From: Sporomusa malonica
GTDB lineage: Bacteria; Bacillota; Negativicutes; Sporomusales; Sporomusaceae
Assembly (NCBI RefSeq): GCF_041428715.1
Contig: NZ_CP155572.1
DNA length: 64,000 bases
Strand: one strand, 5' to 3'
Under the pieces are notes generated by a model, which was not told the origin of the DNA, searched no databases, and worked only from the letters and a program-made list of their open reading frames with translations. The translations under genes were made by a program, and so were the position numbers. Shown one piece after another: positions 26,608 through 33,942 of this stretch; positions within the stretch are counted from its first letter, which is position 1; each line of letters starts with the position of its first letter.

Positions 26608-26640
26608 TTGACGTTATATTGACGATGCAACGATTATAAT
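26608..26640 (+). promoter_or_regulatory. Promoter of the lyase gene with two TTGACG direct repeats
   Basis: TTGACG at 26608-26613 and 26619-26624 (11-bp period), then TATAAT at 26635-26640, ten bases after the second repeat. The spacing is identical to that upstream of hutU at 18833, and the flanks agree too (TTTTGACGTT in both). I saw no third copy in the window's other intergenic regions. It indicates co-regulation of hutU and the lyase by one activator, probably the BTAD protein at 15658. Confidence 0.75.
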
Positions 26641-26710
26641 AACTAAGAAATATTAATTTTTATAATAGCTTGCCAATGAGAAGACAAGAACAATGGGAGG
26701 AGCGGATATT

Positions 26711-28228
26711 TTGAACAATAATGCAGTTATGCTTACAGGCGAGAGCCTCACGATTGAAGAGGTGGCACAAGTAGCCATTCATGGTGCGCAAGTGGTAATT
26801 GCTCCGGCGGGGCAAGAAAAGCTGGTAGAATCCAGGGAATTTGTCTACAAGCTTGCTAACAGCAATGTTCCGGTTTATGGGTTTAACACAGGGGTTGGTG
26901 CTAATAAGGATACAAAAGTAGAGACTGAGCACTATAATCAGTTCAACGTCAATATGGTTAGGTCGCATTGCGTAGCCATCGGTCCGGAGGCATCACTGGC
27001 AGAAGTGCGGGCTATGATGGTAATAAGGCTCAATACGCTGCTGCTTGGCTACACCGGCATGAGTCCGGCGATCGCCTACATGTATCGCGACCTTCTCAAC
27101 AACAATATTACGCCAGTTGTGCCGGAACGAGGTTCAATCGGGGAGGCGGATATCGCTTGCCTGTCACATATTGCGTTGACGATGATTGGCGAGGGAGACG
27201 CCTACTATCACGGCGAGAAACTGCCAGCCCAAGACGCTTTGGCTAAAGTTGGCCTTGAACCGCTTATTTTAGGGCCGAAAGATGGGTTGGCACTGGTTAG
27301 CTCTAACGCGCTGGCCGCTGGTCAGGGGGCCTTGGTTTTATATGAACTCAAAAAACTCATTAAACTTGCAGACGTAATATACAGTTTTAGCCTGGAAGCT
27401 TTTAAGGGGAATGTCAGTCCCCTTAACGGAGAAATCAACCGGGTACGCCGCTTCAGAGGACAGAACGAAAGTGCGGCCAATGTGAGGAAACTTCTTAAGG
27501 ACAGTTATCTTTGGCTGCCGAATATTGCCAATGCCCTGCAAGATCCGCTATGCTTCCGCTGCGCCTGCCATATCCACGGTGCTGTCCGCGACTCACTGTA
27601 CTATCTTGAAGAACTTATGGACATCCAGATGAACTCTTCTGATGATAATCCTTGTGTTCTAATGAACCAAAATGCCATCATGTCCTGCGGCAATTTTGAA
27701 GTCGTTAACTGGGCGGTAGCTTTTGAGATGCTTGGGATAGCGCTCAGCCATCTTTCGCGGGCAGCCTGCTTCCGCACCATCAAGTTAAGTACCGGGCACT
27801 TTACCGGTCTGCCACGGTTTTTGACGCCTGATCCGGAGCATGTAATTGCTTTTGGCACAATTCAAAAACCATTTACTGCACTGGACGCCGAAATCAGGCA
27901 TCTGGCTAATCCGGTAAGTATGGACTTTTATGCTGTTGCTGGTGATATTGAAGACCATTGCAGCAATACGCCTTATGTGGTGCAAAAGACCCGGAAGATT
28001 GTTGATAATCTCTATTATATACTCGGAATTGAGGCCATCCATGCTGCGCAGGCCTGTGATTTGCGGCAAGAAGAACAGTTCAGATTTGGTATCGCCGGGC
28101 GCGTTGTGCACCAAAAGATCCGCGAGGTCATTCCATTTCTGGCACAAGACCGCAATCTTACAGTCGACATTGCCAAGGCGTATGAGTTACTAAAATCCGG
28201 CGTCCTTTTAGACGCAATTAATAATTAA
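26711..28228 (+). CDS. Histidine ammonia-lyase homologue lacking the MIO triad (candidate histidine-betaine/ergothioneine trimethylamine-lyase)
   Basis: 505 aa, normal for the HAL/PAL family. Tyr56 (VYGFNTGVG) and His86 (RSHC) match catalytic Tyr53 and His83 of Pseudomonas HAL, and FRC keeps Arg283. The MIO cofactor, made from Ala-Ser-Gly in GSVGASGDLAPL, cannot form: here the stretch is GSIGEADIACL, one residue shorter with no Ser-Gly. The HAL Asn195 position is Ser197 (LVSSN) and Tyr280 is Leu280. MIO is needed to expel ammonia but, as I recall from Treponema ergothionase, not to expel trimethylamine. The neighbouring betaine transporter fits a trimethylated histidine. TTG 26711 is chosen because GGGAGGAG precedes it. 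A canonical hutH annotation would probably be wrong; an inactive regulator is the alternative. Confidence 0.8.
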   Translation: MNNNAVMLTGESLTIEEVAQVAIHGAQVVIAPAGQEKLVESREFVYKLANSNVPVYGFNTGVGANKDTKVETEHYNQFNVNMVRSHCVAIGPEASLAEVRAMMVIRLNTLLLGYTGMSPAIAYMYRDLLNNNITPVVPERGSIGEADIACLSHIALTMIGEGDAYYHGEKLPAQDALAKVGLEPLILGPKDGLALVSSNALAAGQGALVLYELKKLIKLADVIYSFSLEAFKGNVSPLNGEINRVRRFRGQNESAANVRKLLKDSYLWLPNIANALQDPLCFRCACHIHGAVRDSLYYLEELMDIQMNSSDDNPCVLMNQNAIMSCGNFEVVNWAVAFEMLGIALSHLSRAACFRTIKLSTGHFTGLPRFLTPDPEHVIAFGTIQKPFTALDAEIRHLANPVSMDFYAVAGDIEDHCSNTPYVVQKTRKIVDNLYYILGIEAIHAAQACDLRQEEQFRFGIAGRVVHQKIREVIPFLAQDRNLTVDIAKAYELLKSGVLLDAINN

Positions 28229-28343
28229 ATACTGCCGGATAGGGACTGATAACATGGAAGGAGGGACACGCAGCTACAACTCCCGCAAAGTCTGTGCTAA
28301 TGTTTCTAAATCAAATGAGGAGGTTAATCGAAACTATATGAAT

Positions 28344-28356
28344 CGCACAATGTGCG
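28344..28356. promoter_or_regulatory. CGCACAATGTGCG palindrome upstream of the BCCT gene
   Basis: A 6+1+6 perfect palindrome 21 bp before the BCCT start codon and next to its ribosome site (AAAGGAAGG). It could be an operator or an RNA hairpin. No regulator can be assigned. Confidence 0.35.
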
Positions 28357-28377
28357 CACGAAAGGAAGGCAGAACTT

Positions 28378-29982
28378 ATGAGTACACAAATCCATACTCC
28401 GGTAGAGAAAAACTCCGGTAAGGGCCTTTTGGACGGTGTCCGCAAGGACGTTTTTATTCCAGGCATCATTCTCTTCGGCATGGCGGCAATCATCGGAATT
28501 GTGAACAACAAGGCGCTGACCCAAAGCTCCCAGGCGTTCTTTGTCTGGTCTTTGGAGAGCTTTGGCTGGTTATACCAGTATGTGCTAATGAGCAGTACCA
28601 TTCTGGTGGCCATTATCACGTTTTCAAAAGTAGGCAACATCAAGCTGGGCGGGGCGGAGGCCCAACCCAAATACCCCTTCTGGACCTGGTTTGCCATGAC
28701 CCTTACCGGTGGCGTTGCCACAGGCATTGTCACCTGGGGCGTCAATGAGCCACTGATCTATTACGGCAATGTCTGGGGCGAACTGGACGGGCTGGGCATC
28801 AAGCCCTTTACCGCCGAAGCGGCGCGATTTGCCATGGGGCGCAGCTTTTATAACTGGACTTTTATGCCCTATTCGATTTATGCCCTGTGCGGCGTACTGG
28901 TAGCCTACCTGTATTTTAACAAAAAGCAAAAGCTTAATGTTACCGCCACCCTTCAGCCTGTTTTCGGCCAGCGGATCACCAAGGGTGCTTTGTCCTCATG
29001 TGTAGATTGTCTTTCCATGCTGGCTCTGGGCGTGGGCATCTGCGGCGGCCTTGCCATGTGCATCACTTTAGTAGTTACCGGCCTGCGCACCTACGGCATA
29101 CAGGAAAGCCTGGCGCTGTTTGTGATGATTGGCGTGGTGTTAATTGCCAGCTTTACCTTTTCATCTTACATCGGCATGGATAAGGGCCTGAAGGTGCTGG
29201 GTAATCTCAACGCCTGGTTCTACTACGGCATTTTAGCCCTGCTGCTGTTCACCGGCCCCCTGCTGTTCATATTGCGCAACAGCACCGCCGGCCTGGCCGA
29301 GTGGCTGCAATACTTTTGGCTGTGGGGCTTGGATCCCATCGATATCGGCGGCGCAGCCCTCACACGTTCCTGGACCTTGTTTGACTGGGCCTGCTGGATT
29401 GCTTATGCACCAGTAACCGGCATCTTCCTGGCCATGATGGCCAGGGGGCGAACCATCCGGGAATTTCTCGTCGTTAACTGGATTCTTCCCTCGGTGTTCG
29501 GCCTGGTATGGTTCGGTATCTGGGGCAACAGCGCACTGCACATGCAGATGACCGGCGCGGCCGACCTGGTGGGCGCTATCAAAGAGGGCGGCGCGGTTAT
29601 GGCGCTGTGGGAGTTCCTCAAGCATCTGCCCTTCGGCCTTGGGGCCATCGTTATTCCTGTGAATATCATTATCATCTTCATTTCTTTTGTTACGGCGGCT
29701 GACGCTACCCTGACAAACGTAGGTTCCATGTGCATGAAGGACGTTCCTATCGGTACCGAGCCTCCTGGCTTCATCAAGATCATTTGGGGTATTATCATCG
29801 GTACCGTGGCTGTGGTCATGGCAGCCTTCGGCGGCGGCGCTCAGGGTGTTGACGGCGTTAAGGCGCTGGCAACGGCAGGCGGATTTTTGGTGCTCTTTGT
29901 ATTCCTGTTCCAAATTATCGCAGCATGCAAAGTGTTCTTTACCCAAAAGGCATCCAGTGACGATGTGACAGAAGAAGACTAA
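28378..29982 (+). CDS. BCCT-family betaine/carnitine/choline-type transporter
   Basis: 534 aa with about twelve membrane segments. The family signature is at residues 332-340, WTLFDWACW followed by IAYAPVTGIFLAMMARGRTI; these tryptophans line the trimethylammonium box in BetP and CaiT. TGIVTWGVNEPLIYYG matches the glycine-rich TM3 segment. Members carry quaternary-ammonium zwitterions across the inner membrane by Na+ symport or exchange. Placed 149 bp after the MIO-less lyase, it is a good candidate importer for hercynine or ergothioneine. Base use differs from its neighbours: 29521-29580 has 41 G+C of 60 by hand count against 27 of 60 at 27481-27540 in the lyase gene, which hints at separate acquisition. 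AAAGGAAGG precedes the ATG. Confidence 0.93.
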   Translation: MSTQIHTPVEKNSGKGLLDGVRKDVFIPGIILFGMAAIIGIVNNKALTQSSQAFFVWSLESFGWLYQYVLMSSTILVAIITFSKVGNIKLGGAEAQPKYPFWTWFAMTLTGGVATGIVTWGVNEPLIYYGNVWGELDGLGIKPFTAEAARFAMGRSFYNWTFMPYSIYALCGVLVAYLYFNKKQKLNVTATLQPVFGQRITKGALSSCVDCLSMLALGVGICGGLAMCITLVVTGLRTYGIQESLALFVMIGVVLIASFTFSSYIGMDKGLKVLGNLNAWFYYGILALLLFTGPLLFILRNSTAGLAEWLQYFWLWGLDPIDIGGAALTRSWTLFDWACWIAYAPVTGIFLAMMARGRTIREFLVVNWILPSVFGLVWFGIWGNSALHMQMTGAADLVGAIKEGGAVMALWEFLKHLPFGLGAIVIPVNIIIIFISFVTAADATLTNVGSMCMKDVPIGTEPPGFIKIIWGIIIGTVAVVMAAFGGGAQGVDGVKALATAGGFLVLFVFLFQIIAACKVFFTQKASSDDVTEED

Positions 29983-29996
29983 GCAGGCGGTATCCC

Positions 29997-30055
29997 GGGG
30001 AAGCCTGTATATCTACAGTCTTCCCCTCCTTATGTTATGTAAAACATAGCATAAG
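29997..30055 (+). terminator. Two adjacent hairpins after the BCCT gene
   Basis: GGGGAAG-C-CTGTA pairs with TACAG-T-CTTCCCC (29997-30026). A second stem, CTTATGTTATGT with ACATAGCATAAG (30029-30055), follows at once. Neither is followed by a clear T-run, so they may be a weak terminator or leader structures for the molybdenum hydroxylase operon. I compared the region with the Moco riboswitch and did not find its core. Confidence 0.5.
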
Positions 30056-30135
30056 CCAACTGCGCACTTCGCTTGTCGGATAAGGCGGCAAATTTCCGGC
30101 AAAGAAATGCCCGATAATCTGATAGGAGGGAAGAA

Positions 30136-30612
30136 ATGCTAATTAACCTTACAGTAAACGGAAAGCACCATACGTTAGAGATAGAACCGCAAGAAAGGCT
30201 GCTTGACCTGCTGCGGCTAAAGCTGAAACTGGCCGGTGCCAAAGAAGGCTGCGGCGAAGGCGAATGCGGTGCTTGTACAGTTATTATGAATGGAGAGGCT
30301 GTTAATGCCTGTATGGTGCTGGCGTATCAGGCCAGAAATGCCGAAATCCTGACAATTGAAGGCCTGGCGCCTCACGGCGAGCTTGATATTGTGCAACAGG
30401 CTTTTGTCGACAACGGCGCCGTACAATGCGGCTACTGTACGCCGGGAATGATTATGAGTACCAAGGCATTATTATTAAAAAATGCTAATCCGGCCGAAAC
30501 TGAAATTAGGGAAGCGCTTGCCGGCAACCTGTGCCGTTGTACCGGCTATGTCAATATTATCAAGGCCGTTAAAATGGCTGCGGACACGTTGAATGGAGGT
30601 CAAAACAGATGA
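30136..30612 (+). CDS. Molybdenum hydroxylase (xanthine dehydrogenase family), [2Fe-2S] subunit
   Basis: 158 aa. It carries two 2Fe-2S clusters: the plant-type motif CGEGECGACTVIMNG with a distal Cys (NACMVL), and the helical-domain motif CGYCTPGMIMS ... GNLCRCTGY. It passes electrons between the molybdopterin and FAD subunits. A GGAGGG site precedes the ATG. The next subunit's ATG overlaps this stop codon. Order small-medium-large is typical of XdhC/NdhS/CoxS-like systems. The substrate cannot be read from this subunit. Confidence 0.95.
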   Translation: MLINLTVNGKHHTLEIEPQERLLDLLRLKLKLAGAKEGCGEGECGACTVIMNGEAVNACMVLAYQARNAEILTIEGLAPHGELDIVQQAFVDNGAVQCGYCTPGMIMSTKALLLKNANPAETEIREALAGNLCRCTGYVNIIKAVKMAADTLNGGQNR

Positions 30613-31457
30613 CCGGCAATAAAATTGCGGGGTTTTCGCGGCTGGAAGATGTTTTACAGGCGCTGGCGCATACTTCGGCCCAAACTGTATTTATCAGCGG
30701 CGGTACTGATTTTATCAATAACGGTACCGGCAGAAATGCCGGATTGGTGATCGATCTTTCGCAGGTTGCCGATCTTAAATACATTAAAGATCTTGGCACG
30801 GAAATAAGGATTGGCAGCGGAACCACCTTTGCCTCTATTGCGGCCAGCCCGGTTATTAAAACAAAAGTTTGCGCCTTGGCCCAGGCGGCCAGCAGGGTTG
30901 GCTCTGTCCAGATAAGAAATCGGGCCACAATTGGCGGCAATATTGCAAGCGCATCACCTGCCGGTGACAGCCTGCCTGTACTTGCTGCCTTTAATGCCCT
31001 CATATATACAGCCGGACCGAACGGCGCCCGCGTTTTAACACTGGAAGAAGCCTTGAACAGGCTTCAGGATAAAGAATTAATAACGGAGATTGTTATTCCG
31101 ACCCCGGACTTGACGAGCAGTGGTTTTGTGAAAATAGGCAGCCGATCACAGGTGACTATTGCTAAGATCAGTTTGGCTGCCATAGTTAGCTATGATAGGA
31201 AGAAAAGGCTGATTATTGCTGGTAAGGCAGCTCTAGGAGCGCTGGGCAAAGTGCCAGTATGTCCGGCCAAAGTTCAGGATTTTTTTAGTCAACGAGTAGT
31301 TGATGAGTGCTTTGCCTCTGATTTGGCGCAGCTGTTGGCTGAAACTGTGGATGAGGCCATAATGGGCCGGGCCTCACATCCTTATAAAAAAGCAGCAGTG
31401 AGGGGCTTGGCCGATGACTTAACCGGACTGTTGTTTGACGCTTGCGAAAATCATTAA
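30609..31457 (+). CDS. Molybdenum hydroxylase, FAD-binding subunit
   Basis: 282 aa. FAD-binding PCMH-type fold: VFISGGTDFINN (flavin loop), GLVIDLSQVADLKYI, IGSGTTFASI, VGSVQIRNRATIGGNIASASPAGDS (second FAD loop, read here in two pieces) and a C-terminal CODH-type domain. It hands electrons to NAD+ or ferredoxin. Its ATG overlaps the previous stop (ATGA), showing tight coupling. It is slightly short compared with 290-aa homologues. It works with the iron-sulfur and molybdenum subunits on either side. Confidence 0.94.
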   Translation: MTGNKIAGFSRLEDVLQALAHTSAQTVFISGGTDFINNGTGRNAGLVIDLSQVADLKYIKDLGTEIRIGSGTTFASIAASPVIKTKVCALAQAASRVGSVQIRNRATIGGNIASASPAGDSLPVLAAFNALIYTAGPNGARVLTLEEALNRLQDKELITEIVIPTPDLTSSGFVKIGSRSQVTIAKISLAAIVSYDRKKRLIIAGKAALGALGKVPVCPAKVQDFFSQRVVDECFASDLAQLLAETVDEAIMGRASHPYKKAAVRGLADDLTGLLFDACENH

Positions 31458-31484
31458 CTATTTATATTGTCAGGAGGGGACCAG

Positions 31485-33767
31485 ATGGACACTAAACCTG
31501 CGCGTGATTTTAAATATGTTGGCAGGTCAATACCCATCGATGATGGCGCGGCTAAAGCAAACGGACAGATCAAGTATACTGGTGACATGATTTTGGATGA
31601 GATGCTTTATGCTCAACTGGTATTTAGCGAAGTTCCGCACGGTCGAATTAAGAACATTGACATTTCTGAGGCCATGGCTGTGCCTGGCGTTGTAAAGATA
31701 TATACGCATGACAATGCGCCAAAAACAAAATTTAACTCTCAAATGTGGTTTGCCGGGCAGAATGCTATTGAAGATCAGGAGCTTTTTCCTGAGGTAGTGC
31801 GCTATATTGGTGATACCGTAGCGGCGGTGGTAGCAGAGAGCAAGGAGGCTGCTAAGGCAGCGGCAGACCTGATCAAGGCAGAATATGATATTTTGCCGGT
31901 AGTGATTGATCCGGAAGCGGCGCTCAGCGGAAATGTGGTTATCCATGACAGCGGCAATCCGTTTTTGACAATGGAAGCTAGCTACGGTGATGTTGCAGCA
32001 GTTTTGGCAAAAGGTGAGGGGTTAGTCATTGAAGACCGGGTGGAAACGCCTAAAATTCACCATGCGGCCATGGAAAACCATGTTTGTATCGCGGTGCCGG
32101 ATCATAAGGGAAGAATGACAGTGTACAGTCCCTGTCAGATTGTATATTCTGTACGCCTTATTGTGGCCAAGGTATTAGGACTGCCGTATCATAAGGTTAG
32201 GATTATCAAAACTTCCATCGGCGGGTCTTTTGGCGGCAAGCAAGAGATCATACTTGAAACGTACTGCGCCTATTTTGCCAAAGAGTTAAACAGGCCGGTA
32301 AAAATAGAGTTTGGCCGTTCGGCAAGTATTGTTGCAACCCGGACCAGAACAAAGACTATTGGTTATGTAAAAACGGTGGTAAGCCCTGAGGGCAAGATCT
32401 TGGCGCGGGATATGAAACACATTGTAGATACAGGGGCTTATACCTCAAATGGCCGCGTCATTTGCTACGCTATGGGCAAAAAGCTGTTCAGGCTATACCG
32501 CATTCCCGCTCAGCACTATCGAGCCATAGCTGTTCATACCAATACTGCCATAGCGGGCGCAGCGCGGGGCTACGGTTCTCCGCAAGTCCAAACAATTGCG
32601 GAAATCAATTTAGAAAACGCGGCGAGGCGTTTAAAAATCGATCCGGTCGAATTTCGTCTGAAAAACTTAGTTCACCCCTACGATGCCGACCCGGCCGGTG
32701 GACCCAACCTGGGAAACGCCAGGATTATCGATTGCGTGCTTAAAGGTGCCAAGGCTTTTGGCTGGAGTGAAAAATGGAATCAGCCCAAACGCACGGGGCG
32801 ATGGCAAACAGGGGTTGGGATGGCTTGTGCCACCCATGGAAACGGCTACTACGGCGCATACCAGGAATTTGGTACAATGACGATTAGAATGCTGGAAGAC
32901 GGCAGTGTTATGCTCAACGGCGGATTGCATGATTTGGGTAATGGCACGGTAACAGCCATGAAGCAGATTGTAGCCGAGGTTCTGGATATTCCGCTTGATA
33001 TGATTGAGGCTCCTGAAGCTGATACCGATGTCAGCCCGTATGATATCGGTTGCCAGGCTAGCCGGGTAATTCACGTTTGTGGTGCAAACGCTATGCAGGC
33101 TGCCGAGGAGCTGCGCAGCATGTTTATCAGAGAAGCGGCTAAGGTTCTTCAGTGCAATGTGGAGGAATTATTACTCGAAGATGGTCTAGTCTGGAATAAC
33201 CTTGAGCCTGGTAAAAAAATGAGCTATGGTCAAATGGCGGCCGCGATTCAACAAAAAAATCAGGTCGAACTTATTCGTACCATCACCTATCAATCGCCGG
33301 CCAATCCCGGTTCATATGCTGTGAATTTTGTAGAAGTGGCTGTAGATACTTATACTGGGTTTGTCAAAGTGTTGGACGTTGTAGCAGTGCATGATATCGG
33401 TCAAGCCATTAACCGGGGATTTGTTGAAGGGCAGATTCATGGCGGTGTTCAAATGGGATTAGGGATGGCAATCACTGAAGATCTTGCTTACGACAACAAG
33501 TCTGGTGTCGCCCGCGGCAGCAGTTTTAGCAAGTATCATCTTGTTAATGCACCGGATATGCCGCCTGTCAGAGTTATCTTAATTGAAGAGGGCGAAGATT
33601 ATGGTCCTTATGGAGCCAAAAGCGTAGGTGAGATTGCGACTATTCCAATTACGGCAGCTACAGTAAATGCAATTAACCATGCTCTTGATGCTAATCTTAC
33701 AATATTGCCGGTTACCCCGGACAAAATTATGGCAATGCTTACCGCGCGGCAAGCTAATCAGCTGTAA
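31485..33767 (+). CDS. Molybdenum hydroxylase, molybdopterin-binding catalytic subunit
   Basis: 760 aa. It hydroxylates a heteroaromatic ring with water as oxygen donor. Visible parts are GRSIPIDDGAAKANGQIKYT at the N-terminus, TSIGGSFGGKQEI (molybdopterin contact), GAARGYGSPQVQTIAE, and near the end YGPYGAKSVGEIATIP, whose Glu is the catalytic base. The family includes xanthine, nicotinate and aldehyde oxidoreductases; I cannot assign the substrate. Position next to a BCCT transporter and MIO-less lyase makes an imidazole or thio-imidazole intermediate possible, but purine hydroxylation is the default. ATG 31485 is preferred over an in-frame TTG at 31467 because AGGAGGGG lies between. Confidence 0.93.
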   Translation: MDTKPARDFKYVGRSIPIDDGAAKANGQIKYTGDMILDEMLYAQLVFSEVPHGRIKNIDISEAMAVPGVVKIYTHDNAPKTKFNSQMWFAGQNAIEDQELFPEVVRYIGDTVAAVVAESKEAAKAAADLIKAEYDILPVVIDPEAALSGNVVIHDSGNPFLTMEASYGDVAAVLAKGEGLVIEDRVETPKIHHAAMENHVCIAVPDHKGRMTVYSPCQIVYSVRLIVAKVLGLPYHKVRIIKTSIGGSFGGKQEIILETYCAYFAKELNRPVKIEFGRSASIVATRTRTKTIGYVKTVVSPEGKILARDMKHIVDTGAYTSNGRVICYAMGKKLFRLYRIPAQHYRAIAVHTNTAIAGAARGYGSPQVQTIAEINLENAARRLKIDPVEFRLKNLVHPYDADPAGGPNLGNARIIDCVLKGAKAFGWSEKWNQPKRTGRWQTGVGMACATHGNGYYGAYQEFGTMTIRMLEDGSVMLNGGLHDLGNGTVTAMKQIVAEVLDIPLDMIEAPEADTDVSPYDIGCQASRVIHVCGANAMQAAEELRSMFIREAAKVLQCNVEELLLEDGLVWNNLEPGKKMSYGQMAAAIQQKNQVELIRTITYQSPANPGSYAVNFVEVAVDTYTGFVKVLDVVAVHDIGQAINRGFVEGQIHGGVQMGLGMAITEDLAYDNKSGVARGSSFSKYHLVNAPDMPPVRVILIEEGEDYGPYGAKSVGEIATIPITAATVNAINHALDANLTILPVTPDKIMAMLTARQANQL

Positions 33768-33790
33768 CAGAAACAACAATCAAATCAAGG

Positions 33791-33838
33791 AAGATGTACT
33801 ATGTAGCCATCTGCTGACATAGTACATCTTGTTTTTTC
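33791..33838 (+). terminator. Terminator of the molybdenum hydroxylase operon
   Basis: AAGATGTACTATGT (33791-33804) pairs with ACATAGTACATCTT (33817-33830), followed by GTTTTTTC. Confidence 0.92.
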
Positions 33839-33942
33839 AATCGGAATTGTAAGTTAATCTGGTTACTGAACACAGGTACAGGATTCGACACTATGTTTGT
33901 CGAATGCAATAGCAATCGCATCTCTTTTTACCAGGAGGACGT

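Noticed and set aside
28254..28421. 55-codon frame between the lyase and BCCT genes
   Set aside because: The ATG has no ribosome site, the frame overlaps the BCCT start by 44 bp and the peptide is not recognisable.
29233..29946. 237-codon reverse frame opposite the BCCT gene
   Set aside because: High GC in the BCCT gene keeps the antisense frame open; the amino acid composition (many His, Gln, Asp, Gly) is not protein-like.
29997..30135. Moco riboswitch ahead of the molybdenum hydroxylase
   Set aside because: Two hairpins are present, but the conserved Moco motif core was not recognised.
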